The translations under genes were made by a program, and so were the position numbers. This document shows positions 1 to 9,870 of a DNA stretch of 48,146 nt, in pieces (positions within the stretch are counted from its first letter, which is position 1; the number at the start of each line of letters is the position of its first letter). The notes beneath the pieces are model-generated. The model saw nothing but the letters and a program-made list of their open reading frames with translations. It did not search any database and had not been told where the DNA came from. Origin of the DNA: a virus; the IMG/VR virus record IMGVR_UViG_3300023180_000100, positions 1-48,146 of that record, one strand, 5' to 3'.

Positions 1-870
1 TCCAGGACCCGTATTACCTTTAGAGCCCGTATAACCTCTAGGACCAGTACCGCCACCTGGTCCAGCTGGACCTCCAGGACCTGTATCACCTTTAGAGCCC
101 GTATAACCTCTAGGACCCGCTGGACCTCCAGGACCCGCTGGACCTCCAGGACCCGTATTACCCTGAGAACCTGTATATCCTCTAGGACCTCCAGGACCCG
201 TATTACCTTTAGAGCCCGTATAACCTCTAGGGCCTTGAGGACCAGTACCGCCACCTGGTCCTGTTGCACCTCTAGATCCTGTATAACCTCTAGGGCCTTG
301 AGGACCTCCAGGACCACCAGGACCTTGAATACCTTGAGAACCTGTATATCCTCTAGGACCTTGTGCACCTCCTGGGCCTCCAGCTCCCGTATCACCTTTA
401 GAACCAGTATAACCTCTTACCCCTTGAGATCCAGTATAGCCAGCAAATTGCCCTGCGTCGATCCATGCAGAACCATCCCAAACATATAGATTACCATTAG
501 CTGTAACAATGTAAGCATCACCTGCTGTGTTGCCAGAACTTGGTAGATTACCTGTTGTAGCAACAGACCCTTGAATTGCAATCGATGTACCGTCTGAGCC
601 TCTTGATCCTGTATAACCAATAACACCTTGAGAACCTGTGTAGCCTCTTACACCTTGTATACCTTGAGATCCTGTATATCCCCGAAGACCTTGTATACCT
701 TGAGAACCAGTATAGCCGATAGGTCCCTGAATACCTTGATCGCCCTTAGATCCTGTATAACCAATATCTCCCTGAGATCCAGTATAACCAATAACACCCT
801 GAGACCCAGTATAACCTGTATCACCTAAAGGACCCTGAGGACCCTGAATACCCTGAGATCCTGTATAACC
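1..870 (-). repeat. Collagen-like Gly-x-x coding repeat tract
   Basis: DNA encoding many copies of a 7-residue motif of the form GYTGS(Q/K/R)G, separated by G-P-x-G triplets. At nucleotide level, near-identical 20-40 bp units recur (plus-strand cores such as cctgtataacctctagg). The globular segment at about 420-600 interrupts the tract. Shorter tracts of the same kind occur at about 1240-1400 and 1780-1920. Such tracts are prone to slippage and recombination. Confidence 0.85.
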
Positions 871-2022
871 TTTAGCTCCATTTGTGGTAAACCAAGCAGT
901 TGCAATTACTGCACCCGAACCAGTAGAAGATGTTTCGCATCGTATAGAAATTTCATCATCTGCGTTTATTGATACGTTTAAATTTGATATTCTTACATCA
1001 TTATTACCAAAGCCAACTTGGGCCTGTGCAATAGCAGCACCACCTCTTCTTACAGAAATGTTCATAGGAGTTGTTACAGCATTTTGGGTTGTAACTGTGA
1101 TAGCTTCAAGAACCATATCTTCTGGTATTTTTACACCATAGATATTACCAGTAGCACCGTTACCAAATGAGAATTGATCTCCAGAAGCAGGAGTTGCTGA
1201 CTTTTCACCGACAAGCCCGAATATACCTCCTCCAGAACCACTAATACCTGGCACACCTTGGTTACCTTGTGATCCAGTATATCCAATATCTCCTTTATCA
1301 CCAACTGATCCAGAATAACCTAACGATCCAGAATATCCTCTGAGACCTTGTGAACCTGTAAACCCTTGATCACCTTGTGAGCCCACAAAGCCTGAATTAC
1401 CTCTATGGGTATAAGATAAAATAGTGTCTTCATTTGCTGAGAATACAGCTGTACCTCCAAGGTATGTAACATCAAACAACATTACACTATTAGAGAAAGT
1501 ACTATTTCCAGTAACTCTATAAAGTAAAAAGTCAGATGAGTTAGCATCTGCAGATCTTATCATTAGATAACCACGATCAGTAGTACCCCCATAATCGTCA
1601 AAGGTATTTAAATAGTTAATATTATCATGACCATCTGAACTTGTTCTGTGAATACCAATCTGAGAGGCAGATGTAAGTGTAGCATTGTTCCAACGAATAG
1701 AACCACTAGCGGCTTGGTTAACAGTTGTTGAACTTGGATCAGCTTCGTATTTTAAGCCCTGAGCAGCTGCAGATCCACCATAACCTCTAGAACCTGTAAA
1801 ACCAATAGATCCTGTAAAACCTACCGAACCAACAAATCCTAGGTTACCTTGAGATCCAGTATAACCCGACCCCTTAGATCCCGTAAAACCTTGAGATCCA
1901 GTATAGCCAATAAATGTAGATGCAACCCAAGATGTAGTATCACTATCATAAAAATATGATATGCTATTAGTACTATATGTATCACCATGTGATGGGTTGA
2001 TTGGAAAATTTAACGCTGCCAT
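1..2022 (-). CDS. Collagen-like tail fibre protein (3' end beyond window)
   Basis: The frame is open from an ATG at 2022 to the left edge (674 codons, no stop), so the C-terminus is missing. A GGGAG ribosome site precedes the ATG, which lies just past the upstream gene's stop. The N-terminus ([14 protein letters not shown]) matches the N-terminus of the 323-residue protein at 7624-8595, suggesting a shared attachment module. Short collagen-like Gly-x-x blocks (GYTGSQG, GFTGSQG) follow, then a globular stretch around residues 85-205, more collagen-like repeats, a beta-rich globular domain near residues 260-380, and a long collagen-like tract interrupted once near residues 475-535 by a segment containing VWDGSAW. 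Collagen-like tracts in phages form trimeric fibre shafts. The role as a fibre in host contact is inferred from composition and from position at the end of a fibre operon. Confidence 0.85.
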   Translation of the reverse strand, partial: MAALNFPINPSHGDTYSTNSISYFYDSDTTSWVASTFIGYTGSQGFTGSKGSGYTGSQGNLGFVGSVGFTGSIGFTGSRGYGGSAAAQGLKYEADPSSTTVNQAASGSIRWNNATLTSASQIGIHRTSSDGHDNINYLNTFDDYGGTTDRGYLMIRSADANSSDFLLYRVTGNSTFSNSVMLFDVTYLGGTAVFSANEDTILSYTHRGNSGFVGSQGDQGFTGSQGLRGYSGSLGYSGSVGDKGDIGYTGSQGNQGVPGISGSGGGIFGLVGEKSATPASGDQFSFGNGATGNIYGVKIPEDMVLEAITVTTQNAVTTPMNISVRRGGAAIAQAQVGFGNNDVRISNLNVSINADDEISIRCETSSTGSGAVIATAWFTTNGAKGYTGSQGIQGPQGPLGDTGYTGSQGVIGYTGSQGDIGYTGSKGDQGIQGPIGYTGSQGIQGLRGYTGSQGIQGVRGYTGSQGVIGYTGSRGSDGTSIAIQGSVATTGNLPSSGNTAGDAYIVTANGNLYVWDGSAWIDAGQFAGYTGSQGVRGYTGSKGDTGAGGPGGAQGPRGYTGSQGIQGPGGPGGPQGPRGYTGSRGATGPGGGTGPQGPRGYTGSKGNTGPGGPRGYTGSQGNTGPGGPAGPGGPAGPRGYTGSKGDTGPGGPAGPGGGTGPRGYTGSKGNTGPG

Positions 2023-2025
2023 TTA

Positions 2026-5000
2026 TTAACTCCCTGCGGACTTCGCTAAGAACCCTCTTTCGGGGTCGAATTCAACAAACACACCATGTACTTCTTTATC
2101 CCATGTTGCTTCCGAATATCCTGTTACTAAGAATGTAGATCCATTGTTATCTATGCTATATGAGAAATCAGAAGATCCGGATCCTACTTGATATTTAGAC
2201 CAACCATTAAAGTTGCCAGAACCGTCACTATCAAAATCAAAGATACCTAATCCGATATCCTTTAGACCAAAGGTGTTGGCATCATCAGCAAAGGCTCCGG
2301 CGCTATTGCAGACAACTCCGATTCTTCCGTCTGGTAATCTTGAACTTGGCTTACCATTTTGTTCAATTTCTTCTGAGGTTTCTGATCCAGTATTATATCC
2401 TTGACTCCAAGTATCAGTTGCATAGTTAAACGTAATAACCCCAATATCTTCAGAACCAAATGTTGCTGAACCATTTACACTACCAAAAGTTGTATATACA
2501 ATAGCTAGTGTATTCTCTATGGTGTCGTCAATATCATGTACGTTCATTGCTTTATCATTAAACCCTGAACCGTTTACATAATATTCTCCGCTCCATGTAG
2601 TAGGATTGAATATACCTAAGAAAATATCATATCCACCAATAGTTGTGCCTGGCCCCGCGAGATCACCAGTTGATCTACCTACAACTGCAATATTTCCTGC
2701 CTTTGGTGAAATACCGGGTGACACCTGAATATAGAATGGGTGATTATTGCTAGTTGTACTTACACTAAAATTAACTGTATCACCGGTATCCATTGTAATG
2801 GTTGGATTAAGAGCACTGCTATGAGTAGTAGCTCTATCAGTTCCAGAAATTGCCCAATACAACGCTCCTCCGGTAAATGTTGATGTAACATTAAGGTTAT
2901 AGGTTCCTGTGCCACTTGATTGATCAGTAACAGTGATAATACCATTCATATTAGCATGATTGCCACATTGATAGTAATATGTTCCCGCAGTATCGGGAGT
3001 CCAGCTAACAACACCGTTTACAGACCCATTATTTGTAACAGGTGGATCTTCAACTAAGTTTGAAGGAGTAGAACCCCTTAATTCTGTAATTGCATATATT
3101 TCTTCATCGTCCGCAGATCCGTTCTGCCAGAATCGAAATTCCTTTGTTGCGATATTAAATTGACCTAACCAATAATCATAAACACCGGAAAGACCAGTAT
3201 TAGTCTTTGCCATATTACCAGATATTTGGCCGCCTGTATAATAATATTCATTATCAGAAGATTTAATAACATCGTAAGCAAATATATTACCATCGTCCGC
3301 GGTCGCATCTCCAACCGTCGACATCTGGTATATTTCAAAGAGTTCATTTGCAGCGTGGATATTATATCCTTTATTTCTTTCTTCTTGATATCTTGGTGTG
3401 TTTAAAAATTCTTGTAAACCAGACAACTCTACAATGCCAAGAAATCCAGTAAACAAACCATTTGCACCATATGAACCATTATATTCCGTGCTATAATAAG
3501 TTTTATCCAATACACTTGTTGAAATATTGTTTGTATCAATGTTTACAGTAAACATTGTTGGGTCCAATATTTCAGTGGTATTGTTTTGTAAAACTGTATC
3601 ATTTATTGCAGTAATGGGATTAGAATCATAATAATAAGCATTTGAAGTTGAATATGATGTATGATATACACCTGTTCCAAATCCAGTTTTCCATTGTCTA
3701 AACATTACAGCATCTCTGCCATAGGAGTGCGAAGTTGAACTTCCACCAAATACAAAGTTTTTACCGAGACGATCCCAAACCATATCTTTATTAATAAAGT
3801 CCTCGCCCATATGCCCAAGAGTATTTGCAAAATACAATGAGCCATCTGAATCATTTATACCCGCAACAAGTGTATCATTTCTCCAAAGCATACCAAAACT
3901 ATTAGATGCGTCACTATCAAGATTAAGACCAGTGGCTAACATAATAACACGGTTGTTGCCCATATTGTTATTATGATCAGGCTCATTTAAGTACCATTCT
4001 CTTTGATTGGAATCTTCTGATAGAAGAGTATTAATTTCTTCAACATAAGCTTCATTTCTTAAACTTTGATATTGTTTTTCCCATACAATATCCGACACCC
4101 ATCCATTTGCAGAATCTCTTAAATCATATCTACCAGCAATCGCAAAAGATCTGTGGCCATATGAAGTATAGTTTACAGGAGTTTGTGCTGAGTCTGCTAA
4201 TGATATATCTTCTCTTTTACCAGCAACAACAATCCGCCATTGAGCATTATCAGAATCATATCTGGTTAATCTGATATCATTATAACCAGCTTCAATTGAA
4301 CGGATCTGAGCATCTGCAACAGATGTACTTGCCCAAGAATGATGTCTTACATAATCAACTAAAGTACTAGAATTAACATTACCAATACCCCAACTAGGTG
4401 CTCTATAATTACCAGTTTTATCAGATCCTGCAAATAAAAACTCACCTGTATTTGGTCTACCTGGTCTTATTCTATTAATATGAAAATCGGCGTTTGAAAA
4501 CTGCATAAGTTTAGAAGTCGCAATATCGCCATTAGCAGCATTAATAACTGATAAAATACCAGCTCCCCTAGAGGAGTCATCATTAGTTTCATTTGTTAAA
4601 AATGTTACAATGTTATCAATTCCATTATTATTTATTACTGCATGGCTTGTAATTTCACTGTAGTTATTGCTTACTCCAAACCGCTTTGACCAGATTACAT
4701 TATCTGCTGAATCAAGTCTTGCAAGATAACCATTTTTATACAACGTGCCATTCTTTGTCCATCCTGATACAATATAATCTTTATGATTTGCGAGTGGGGT
4801 TACAGTATGTATTTCATCAGAGTCAAACCCCAATGAAAAATATTTTGCACCAGTATAGTTATAATTCTCATCATAAGTAGCCAAAAACGGTGATTTAATT
4901 CTTACATCATTGCCTACAAGTTTAAATCCATTATCATTAGTTTTAAACAAACTTGTAAATGACATATCAGCCGAATCAGCGGTTTCTTTAAGGTTTCTGC

Positions 5001-7248
5001 CCCATCCATGAACCAATTGTGAACCTTTACTAGTCAATTCGCCCTTTGCGTATCCAGATAATATTAAGGAGTTATTTTGCACATCTTCGATAACACCTGT
5101 AATATAATCATCACCTTCAGCTGTGTATGTATAGCTAATTGAGTTGTTTTCGTTATCAATAATAGTTAATAATAGATCACCGCCAAGGCCAGTATTTTGC
5201 ACATTATCTTCAACACGCCCCACTAGACATTTGCGACCATCAGAAAGATAGATACCTTGATAATAATATTCCTCTGCGCCTGTATTAATTTCTTTTTTAT
5301 TAAAGAATATCGGGGAAGCAACATCGTATTGTAGAATAGAAGTGCCTTGTGTAATACCCTCAGGTTCGGAAGTTGTCTTTTTTACAAATTCTGCATTTGA
5401 GTGAGTATATTGAATATGCCCAGATGTATTAGGCCCTTTAGTAATAAAACTTCCTGTAGCTACATCATAATCTAAATGATCATAACCTGCAAACGACCCA
5501 CCAGCAAGATCAAAACTATAAAGACCCTTTCCAGAATATGTACCAGTACCTTGAGTACCACTTAATAGTGTGTAGAACTTAGTGTTGGTAGCATTGTATT
5601 TAAAGCCATGAATTCTTAAATCATTAGCAACAGTATTAGTGACAATTTGTCCTTCATCATATAGTGATCCAGTAGAATCAATCAAAGTTTCGGCGCTGTA
5701 GAGATCGGCACCACCTCTTAAAGATCCAGTACCAGCTACATATAACTTTGTACCAACACTTGTTATTAAGACATCAGGACGTTCCGGTGTACTTCTAAAA
5801 TTCCATGGCATATTGATACGTGTTAAAGTACCAGGTGAAATAGTATTAGCATCCGTTACGCGCCAAATCTGAGTATCATAAGTATCATCTATATCTTCAA
5901 CAATAATAGTACCATACATACCACTATGTACAACACAGACATAATAATATGTACCTGCTGTTTGTGGTGTAAAGGTAATATACTGTGTACCATGCCCTGA
6001 AGCACCCGCAGCCTGACCAGTCGTGTTCGTTTGATTGTTTGTCTTAATATAAAGTGGATGTGTAGATGCATCACCAGAATTTGCAAATGCCCATCTTGCG
6101 GTATCTCCAACTTTTAATCTTACAGTCGGATGGTTAGCCACACCATCAAGTGTACCTGGGGCTTGTCTGTCCGTACCATTTAATTGATAAAGGTTACCAC
6201 CATTTGCAGTAACAACTAGATCGCCAAAGTCAATAACTTCTGCCTTCATAATTGTCGGCCAGTATACATAAGAACCAAATGTATGACCTGCTGATACCCT
6301 CATTGGATATTGACTCATAATACCTTCAGCTTGAGCATTACCACCAGGATATGGCACAAATGTAGGAGTTGCTAGATCAAATGATCCATAATTAACCTGA
6401 GGAGTAAACGAACCTGAAGATGATGTATAGGTTCTTGAATACACATTCCATTCACCATCTGTTGATGAGGAATCCATATAAAAAGCATGGAATCTATTTG
6501 ATGATCCTTTTAAAATACCACCGGCAAGATAGTTAATACCAGCGGTTGATGGCAAAGTAACATCATTGTGTGAGTTATGTGCACCACCTACTGATGGCGT
6601 GTGGATACGTGCAAGTGGAACATTATAAGAAGAACCGCCTGATGTAGCTCGGATAGTAATTAGATAACCATACTGTTTATCAGCAGGTCTAATATATCCA
6701 TCAGCATCCCAAACTAATCTGCCGTCATCAAACTGAGCGTAGTTGGAAGGAAGGTGTTTGTGGTATTGATAAAATTCCCAATCTGCTCCTGCAGATGTAT
6801 GATAAGCCCTATCCCAATAAAAAGCATCATCTTCTAACAAACCACCATTTTGGGTACCATCATCACCCCATGTACCAATATGTCCAAAGAAAAACGCGTC
6901 TTGTTCATTAATATTGGTAATATCATTAACGCCTGTTCCGATATTTTGAATACAGCCTCCATGATATCTTAATGATGATCCATTATGTGTTTCATCAATA
7001 AATGCAATGGTACCATCTAATGCCATTTTTTCAGGTTCACCTGATAGTGCAGAAGCTGTTGCAATATCTAGTGCAGAATCCCATTGGTAGGGTGATATAG
7101 CATTACCTGTAAGTGTAGCATTATTAGTAAGATCAGATGGATGATAGGTATACCAATATCCATCATTAGATATATGATGCATAACTGGTAAACCCAAAAA
7201 ATCTGAGTCTACTAAAGTATAATGCTGTGTTAGATTGGCAATAGTCAT
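2026..7248 (-). CDS. Giant propeller/cupredoxin virion protein (1740 aa)
   Basis: Start ATG at 7248 with an AGGAA ribosome site. The protein is built mostly of repeated beta-units resembling propeller blades; units of the type G-x-DI-x-LGIF followed by GSG-x-x-D and VVG/VTG-x-S are clearest in residues 1380-1740. Two cupredoxin-like modules are embedded. The first (about 341-452) has H397 then C438-x2-H441-x2-M444. The second (about 1397-1517) has C1428-x2-H1431-x2-M1434 placed before H1503, so its halves are in reversed order. No signal peptide or membrane segment is seen. It sits between a small fibre module and the collagen-like fibre. I infer a peripheral tail adhesin or fibre. I do not recognise it as a named family, and enzymatic activity cannot be excluded. 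Confidence 0.8.
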   Translation of the reverse strand: MTIANLTQHYTLVDSDFLGLPVMHHISNDGYWYTYHPSDLTNNATLTGNAISPYQWDSALDIATASALSGEPEKMALDGTIAFIDETHNGSSLRYHGGCIQNIGTGVNDITNINEQDAFFFGHIGTWGDDGTQNGGLLEDDAFYWDRAYHTSAGADWEFYQYHKHLPSNYAQFDDGRLVWDADGYIRPADKQYGYLITIRATSGGSSYNVPLARIHTPSVGGAHNSHNDVTLPSTAGINYLAGGILKGSSNRFHAFYMDSSSTDGEWNVYSRTYTSSSGSFTPQVNYGSFDLATPTFVPYPGGNAQAEGIMSQYPMRVSAGHTFGSYVYWPTIMKAEVIDFGDLVVTANGGNLYQLNGTDRQAPGTLDGVANHPTVRLKVGDTARWAFANSGDASTHPLYIKTNNQTNTTGQAAGASGHGTQYITFTPQTAGTYYYVCVVHSGMYGTIIVEDIDDTYDTQIWRVTDANTISPGTLTRINMPWNFRSTPERPDVLITSVGTKLYVAGTGSLRGGADLYSAETLIDSTGSLYDEGQIVTNTVANDLRIHGFKYNATNTKFYTLLSGTQGTGTYSGKGLYSFDLAGGSFAGYDHLDYDVATGSFITKGPNTSGHIQYTHSNAEFVKKTTSEPEGITQGTSILQYDVASPIFFNKKEINTGAEEYYYQGIYLSDGRKCLVGRVEDNVQNTGLGGDLLLTIIDNENNSISYTYTAEGDDYITGVIEDVQNNSLILSGYAKGELTSKGSQLVHGWGRNLKETADSADMSFTSLFKTNDNGFKLVGNDVRIKSPFLATYDENYNYTGAKYFSLGFDSDEIHTVTPLANHKDYIVSGWTKNGTLYKNGYLARLDSADNVIWSKRFGVSNNYSEITSHAVINNNGIDNIVTFLTNETNDDSSRGAGILSVINAANGDIATSKLMQFSNADFHINRIRPGRPNTGEFLFAGSDKTGNYRAPSWGIGNVNSSTLVDYVRHHSWASTSVADAQIRSIEAGYNDIRLTRYDSDNAQWRIVVAGKREDISLADSAQTPVNYTSYGHRSFAIAGRYDLRDSANGWVSDIVWEKQYQSLRNEAYVEEINTLLSEDSNQREWYLNEPDHNNNMGNNRVIMLATGLNLDSDASNSFGMLWRNDTLVAGINDSDGSLYFANTLGHMGEDFINKDMVWDRLGKNFVFGGSSTSHSYGRDAVMFRQWKTGFGTGVYHTSYSTSNAYYYDSNPITAINDTVLQNNTTEILDPTMFTVNIDTNNISTSVLDKTYYSTEYNGSYGANGLFTGFLGIVELSGLQEFLNTPRYQEERNKGYNIHAANELFEIYQMSTVGDATADDGNIFAYDVIKSSDNEYYYTGGQISGNMAKTNTGLSGVYDYWLGQFNIATKEFRFWQNGSADDEEIYAITELRGSTPSNLVEDPPVTNNGSVNGVVSWTPDTAGTYYYQCGNHANMNGIITVTDQSSGTGTYNLNVTSTFTGGALYWAISGTDRATTHSSALNPTITMDTGDTVNFSVSTTSNNHPFYIQVSPGISPKAGNIAVVGRSTGDLAGPGTTIGGYDIFLGIFNPTTWSGEYYVNGSGFNDKAMNVHDIDDTIENTLAIVYTTFGSVNGSATFGSEDIGVITFNYATDTWSQGYNTGSETSEEIEQNGKPSSRLPDGRIGVVCNSAGAFADDANTFGLKDIGLGIFDFDSDGSGNFNGWSKYQVGSGSSDFSYSIDNNGSTFLVTGYSEATWDKEVHGVFVEFDPERGFLAKSAGS
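2697..3060 (-). other. Circularly permuted cupredoxin-like module inside the 1740-aa protein
   Basis: Encodes residues 1397-1517. The C-terminal half of a cupredoxin (VTNNGSVNG, then GTYYYQCGNHANMNG) comes first. A short TDQSSGTGT linker follows, then the N-terminal half (ISGTDRATTHSSALNP ... NNHPFYIQV). In the 402-residue neighbour the same two halves occur in normal order. The flanks read as one propeller blade once the segment is removed: EEIYAITEL on one side and GNIAVVGRS on the other. Confidence 0.7.
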
Positions 7249-7251
7249 ATA

Positions 7252-7620
7252 TTAAGTTCCTGAAACTGGAATTCCTGGTCTAAAGACGATATCTGTTGAG
7301 TTAGTAGCAAAACCAATATACAAGGCTCTTGTACTTGCACTTGGTGTGGGCGGTGATGATATAATACCACCAGTTGCATCCAAAAAGTATGGCGCGCCGG
7401 GTGTGAGTCCTGTAAATCCAGAAACAACACCTGCTGCATAATATTCATCACCCATTTTACACAATACGGCCATAAGTTGTGTTACAGTATCTGTATTTAA
7501 TGCATTAACTGTTGTGTTAGATCCGGTCATTCTTACTATCTTACCATTATCACCGCCTGATAGGTTTGGTACTGTAACGGCATCAGCAGATAGTGTACTA
7601 GTTGATTTAACAAACGCCAT
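7252..7620 (-). CDS. Small tail-fibre module protein (122 aa)
   Basis: Starts at ATG 7620 behind an AGGAG site and ends four bases before the next gene's ATG. The C-terminal half contains a GLTPGAPYFLDATGG-type segment followed by a Pro-rich turn and a strand with YIGFATNSTDIVF. That pattern recurs in many phage tail-fibre or structural proteins with beta-rich folds. There is no signal peptide or coiled coil. The position inside a fibre operon suggests a small virion component or fibre connector. This is inferred from context and composition, and no specific function is recognised. Confidence 0.7.
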   Translation of the reverse strand: MAFVKSTSTLSADAVTVPNLSGGDNGKIVRMTGSNTTVNALNTDTVTQLMAVLCKMGDEYYAAGVVSGFTGLTPGAPYFLDATGGIISSPPTPSASTRALYIGFATNSTDIVFRPGIPVSGT

Positions 7621-7623
7621 TTA

Positions 7624-8595
7624 CTATACTCCTTCTCTGACGATTTCTAAATATGTATCGGTAGTAAAACTACCTGTGTTATCACTATTAGATACCATTA
7701 ATTCTAAAAAATCATCCTCAAGCAAATAAAGAGTTTCATCCAATTGTACAAAATCATTTGGACTAATAGATATTGTAAATAAATCAGTTTCACTGGGGAG
7801 ATTTCTATTTTTCTTTAAGGTAACTGTATAAGAGTTTCCAGAACCTGCTGTTCCAGATTGTGCAAAAACCTTACAACTATAATATCCTGTTGTTCTTGCC
7901 GTAATTCTTTCTTGCACCGCCGAATACCAATAAAGGTCACCAAGAACGTTAGCATTGGCATTAAAATCAGTCGTACCCCAAGATATTGGAGTTAATGTCG
8001 AGGTTGTATTAAACGGTTGAGTAATTATAGTTTTAACACCACTAAACGCATTGTGATTACTTATACCAGTGCCCGGAGAATAACCCAATCTATACATAGT
8101 AAATGTACTTGCAGCAAGCAATGTACCTACGCCAACATTTTCTTTTACATAAAGATTAATATAATCACCGGCAACCAGACTAAGTGTTTCATCAATTGTT
8201 ACAGATTGATTAGGACCAAACTGAATCATATACAATTCAACATTGTTTTTTCTTAGTTCTACCGTATAGGATGCACCAGAACCTTCTGTACCTGCAAATA
8301 TATTTGATATAATTCTATAATATCCGGTTGATGGTGCTGTTGCGGTAGTATCACTGTTTATAAAATAATTATCAACCTCATATTGGGAAACTTCAAATTC
8401 TATTGGAAGATAGGAGTTAGTAACAGAAAAATCAGTATTAATAATATTTCTTTTTACTCCACTAAAGTTTTTTCTGGTTGTTGATGTTATTACATTCCAA
8501 ACAGTATTATCACTATCCCACTGCCATTTGGCTTGGTTAGGATCAGTATAGAGGTCTAAGTGAGTTGGATTAGATGGAAATGTTAAAGCTGCCAT
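7624..8595 (-). CDS. Tandem jelly-roll (C1q/TNF-like) tail fibre protein (323 aa)
   Basis: Starts at ATG 8595 with AGGG upstream. The N-terminal 35 residues (MAALTFPSNPTHLDLY ... WQWDSDNTVW) match the start of the collagen-like fibre at 1-2022. Two similar beta-rich domains follow, about residues 43-165 and 180-322. Each begins with FSGVK and contains a TGYY strand, a GSG(A/N)SYTV(E/T)L(R/K)KN strand and a (T/L)DETL(S/Y)L strand, so the protein holds an internal duplication. This pattern fits a C1q/TNF-like jelly roll, a fold common at trimeric phage fibre tips. I infer a receptor-binding or fibre-tip protein; the fold assignment comes from pattern only. Confidence 0.75.
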   Translation of the reverse strand: MAALTFPSNPTHLDLYTDPNQAKWQWDSDNTVWNVITSTTRKNFSGVKRNIINTDFSVTNSYLPIEFEVSQYEVDNYFINSDTTATAPSTGYYRIISNIFAGTEGSGASYTVELRKNNVELYMIQFGPNQSVTIDETLSLVAGDYINLYVKENVGVGTLLAASTFTMYRLGYSPGTGISNHNAFSGVKTIITQPFNTTSTLTPISWGTTDFNANANVLGDLYWYSAVQERITARTTGYYSCKVFAQSGTAGSGNSYTVTLKKNRNLPSETDLFTISISPNDFVQLDETLYLLEDDFLELMVSNSDNTGSFTTDTYLEIVREGV

Positions 8596-8600
8596 ATCAA

Positions 8601-9809
8601 TTACCCTGTAAAGTCTATACTTAAATTAAATTCATCTACCGATCCAGTTACACCAGTTATCTCAACCCAGATCCAGCTACCTGCAGGTACTGATGCATTT
8701 GCAATCGTTGGTGTTGATCCTGTGGTAGTGCTTGTTGTAGTTTCTCCACAGATTTGTGTGCCAGTGCCACTGCGACTACTGTTAAAATAAAGATTATAAG
8801 TCACGTTTGTACCATTCACAATAGCGGCTCGTGCGGCTGTTACTGTAATCGCTGTATGAACATACATAAGAGTTCTATTATTATTTGCGGTGGGTGAAGA
8901 AATAGAGATAAATCTTGGTGCTAAAGCACCCTGTGATCCTGTATAACCTCTTGATCCAGAATATCCAGTATCGCCATCGGTTACAGTAGGATCTGCTTGT
9001 AATACCCATTGAGATTGAGAAGTGGCAGGATTTGTGTAATAAATGTATGATTTACCTGTCTGTGAATTGTACCAGATCTGACCGTCTGTTGGATTAGCAG
9101 GAGCTGTTTCCCCTTGAAAAATTGCACCGGCAGAACCTGTATAACCAATGGAACCAGGCGCTGCATCAACCCATTGTGCTCCTGCAGCTTCTGCTGCCAC
9201 GACAGTAATAGTGCCGACCATCATAGGGTGTGATGAACAAATGTAATAAAAAGTACCAACTGTATTAAATTGATGTGAAATTACGACTCCGCCATAAGCA
9301 CCTTGGTTTGTTACACCTGATATATTATACTGGGCATCATAAGAGTCTGTAATACTAAGTTGTGTAACCCAATACATGGGATGCGTGGCACCTGAGTTCT
9401 GGGTGATTTGTAATGTGTCACCCTGAATAAGATATATGTTGGGATCTAAAGCACTACTATGTGTTGTGATTCTATCGGAACCTGATATTTCATAGTCATG
9501 GTTAGTAGAAGCTGTAGAAGTAAGAGATATTGTTTGTGGTGTTGTTTGAGCATCTTCATCAATATAATAAATTTTTAATTTACCATTTGTGGCATCCCAC
9601 CAAAGTGATCCATCTTGTAAAGACTGAGTCGGCGCATCACTATCAGTAATAGCACCACCACCAGAAATACTATTAATTACATTTGCTGAATTTTTATAAT
9701 AGAGAATACCATCACTATAGTTAAGAGCTAGCTCACCATAGTCTAGGTCTCCTGCTTGAGGCTGCTTGCCTACAACAGCCGATCTCTTTAGCTTAATATT
9801 TGCTGCCAT
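8601..9809 (-). CDS. Tail fibre protein with cupredoxin-like domain (402 aa)
   Basis: Starts at ATG 9809 with an AGGA site and is the first gene after a perfect late-promoter box at 9860-9867. The N-terminus (MAANIKLKRSAVVGKQP, then GDLDYGELALNYSDG) is a module often seen at the start of fibre-type proteins of marine T4-like phages. A cupredoxin-like domain spans about residues 102-204, with H143 in ATHPMYW and C191-x2-H194-x2-M197 in YYICSSHPMM, the spacing of an amicyanin-type copper site. A segment with GQIWYNSQTGK, a short collagen-like stretch ([13 protein letters not shown]) and a C-terminal beta domain follow. I infer a modular tail fibre; copper binding is a prediction. Confidence 0.8.
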   Translation of the reverse strand: MAANIKLKRSAVVGKQPQAGDLDYGELALNYSDGILYYKNSANVINSISGGGAITDSDAPTQSLQDGSLWWDATNGKLKIYYIDEDAQTTPQTISLTSTASTNHDYEISGSDRITTHSSALDPNIYLIQGDTLQITQNSGATHPMYWVTQLSITDSYDAQYNISGVTNQGAYGGVVISHQFNTVGTFYYICSSHPMMVGTITVVAAEAAGAQWVDAAPGSIGYTGSAGAIFQGETAPANPTDGQIWYNSQTGKSYIYYTNPATSQSQWVLQADPTVTDGDTGYSGSRGYTGSQGALAPRFISISSPTANNNRTLMYVHTAITVTAARAAIVNGTNVTYNLYFNSSRSGTGTQICGETTTSTTTGSTPTIANASVPAGSWIWVEITGVTGSVDEFNLSIDFTG

Positions 9810-9859
9810 ATCTAATTCCTAAAAAGGTAAGTTAATTGGATAAAAATCCCACTTGTCAT

Positions 9860-9867
9860 TATTTATA
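9860..9867 (-). promoter_or_regulatory. T4-type late promoter box
   Basis: Perfect TATAAATA on the minus strand in the 61-bp gap between the 1763-residue fibre gene and the 402-residue gene, 51 bp upstream of the latter's ATG. T4 late transcription uses this -10 element with sigma-like gp55 and needs no -35 box. It would drive the 402/323/122/1740/collagen unit. Confidence 0.7.
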
Positions 9868-9870
9868 TAG

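Noticed and set aside
235-1141. Plus-strand reading frames over the collagen-like region
   Set aside because: They are opposite-strand shadows with low-complexity Thr/Ser/Arg composition. The minus frame is open for 674 codons with an ordered GYTGSQG pattern and a proper start.
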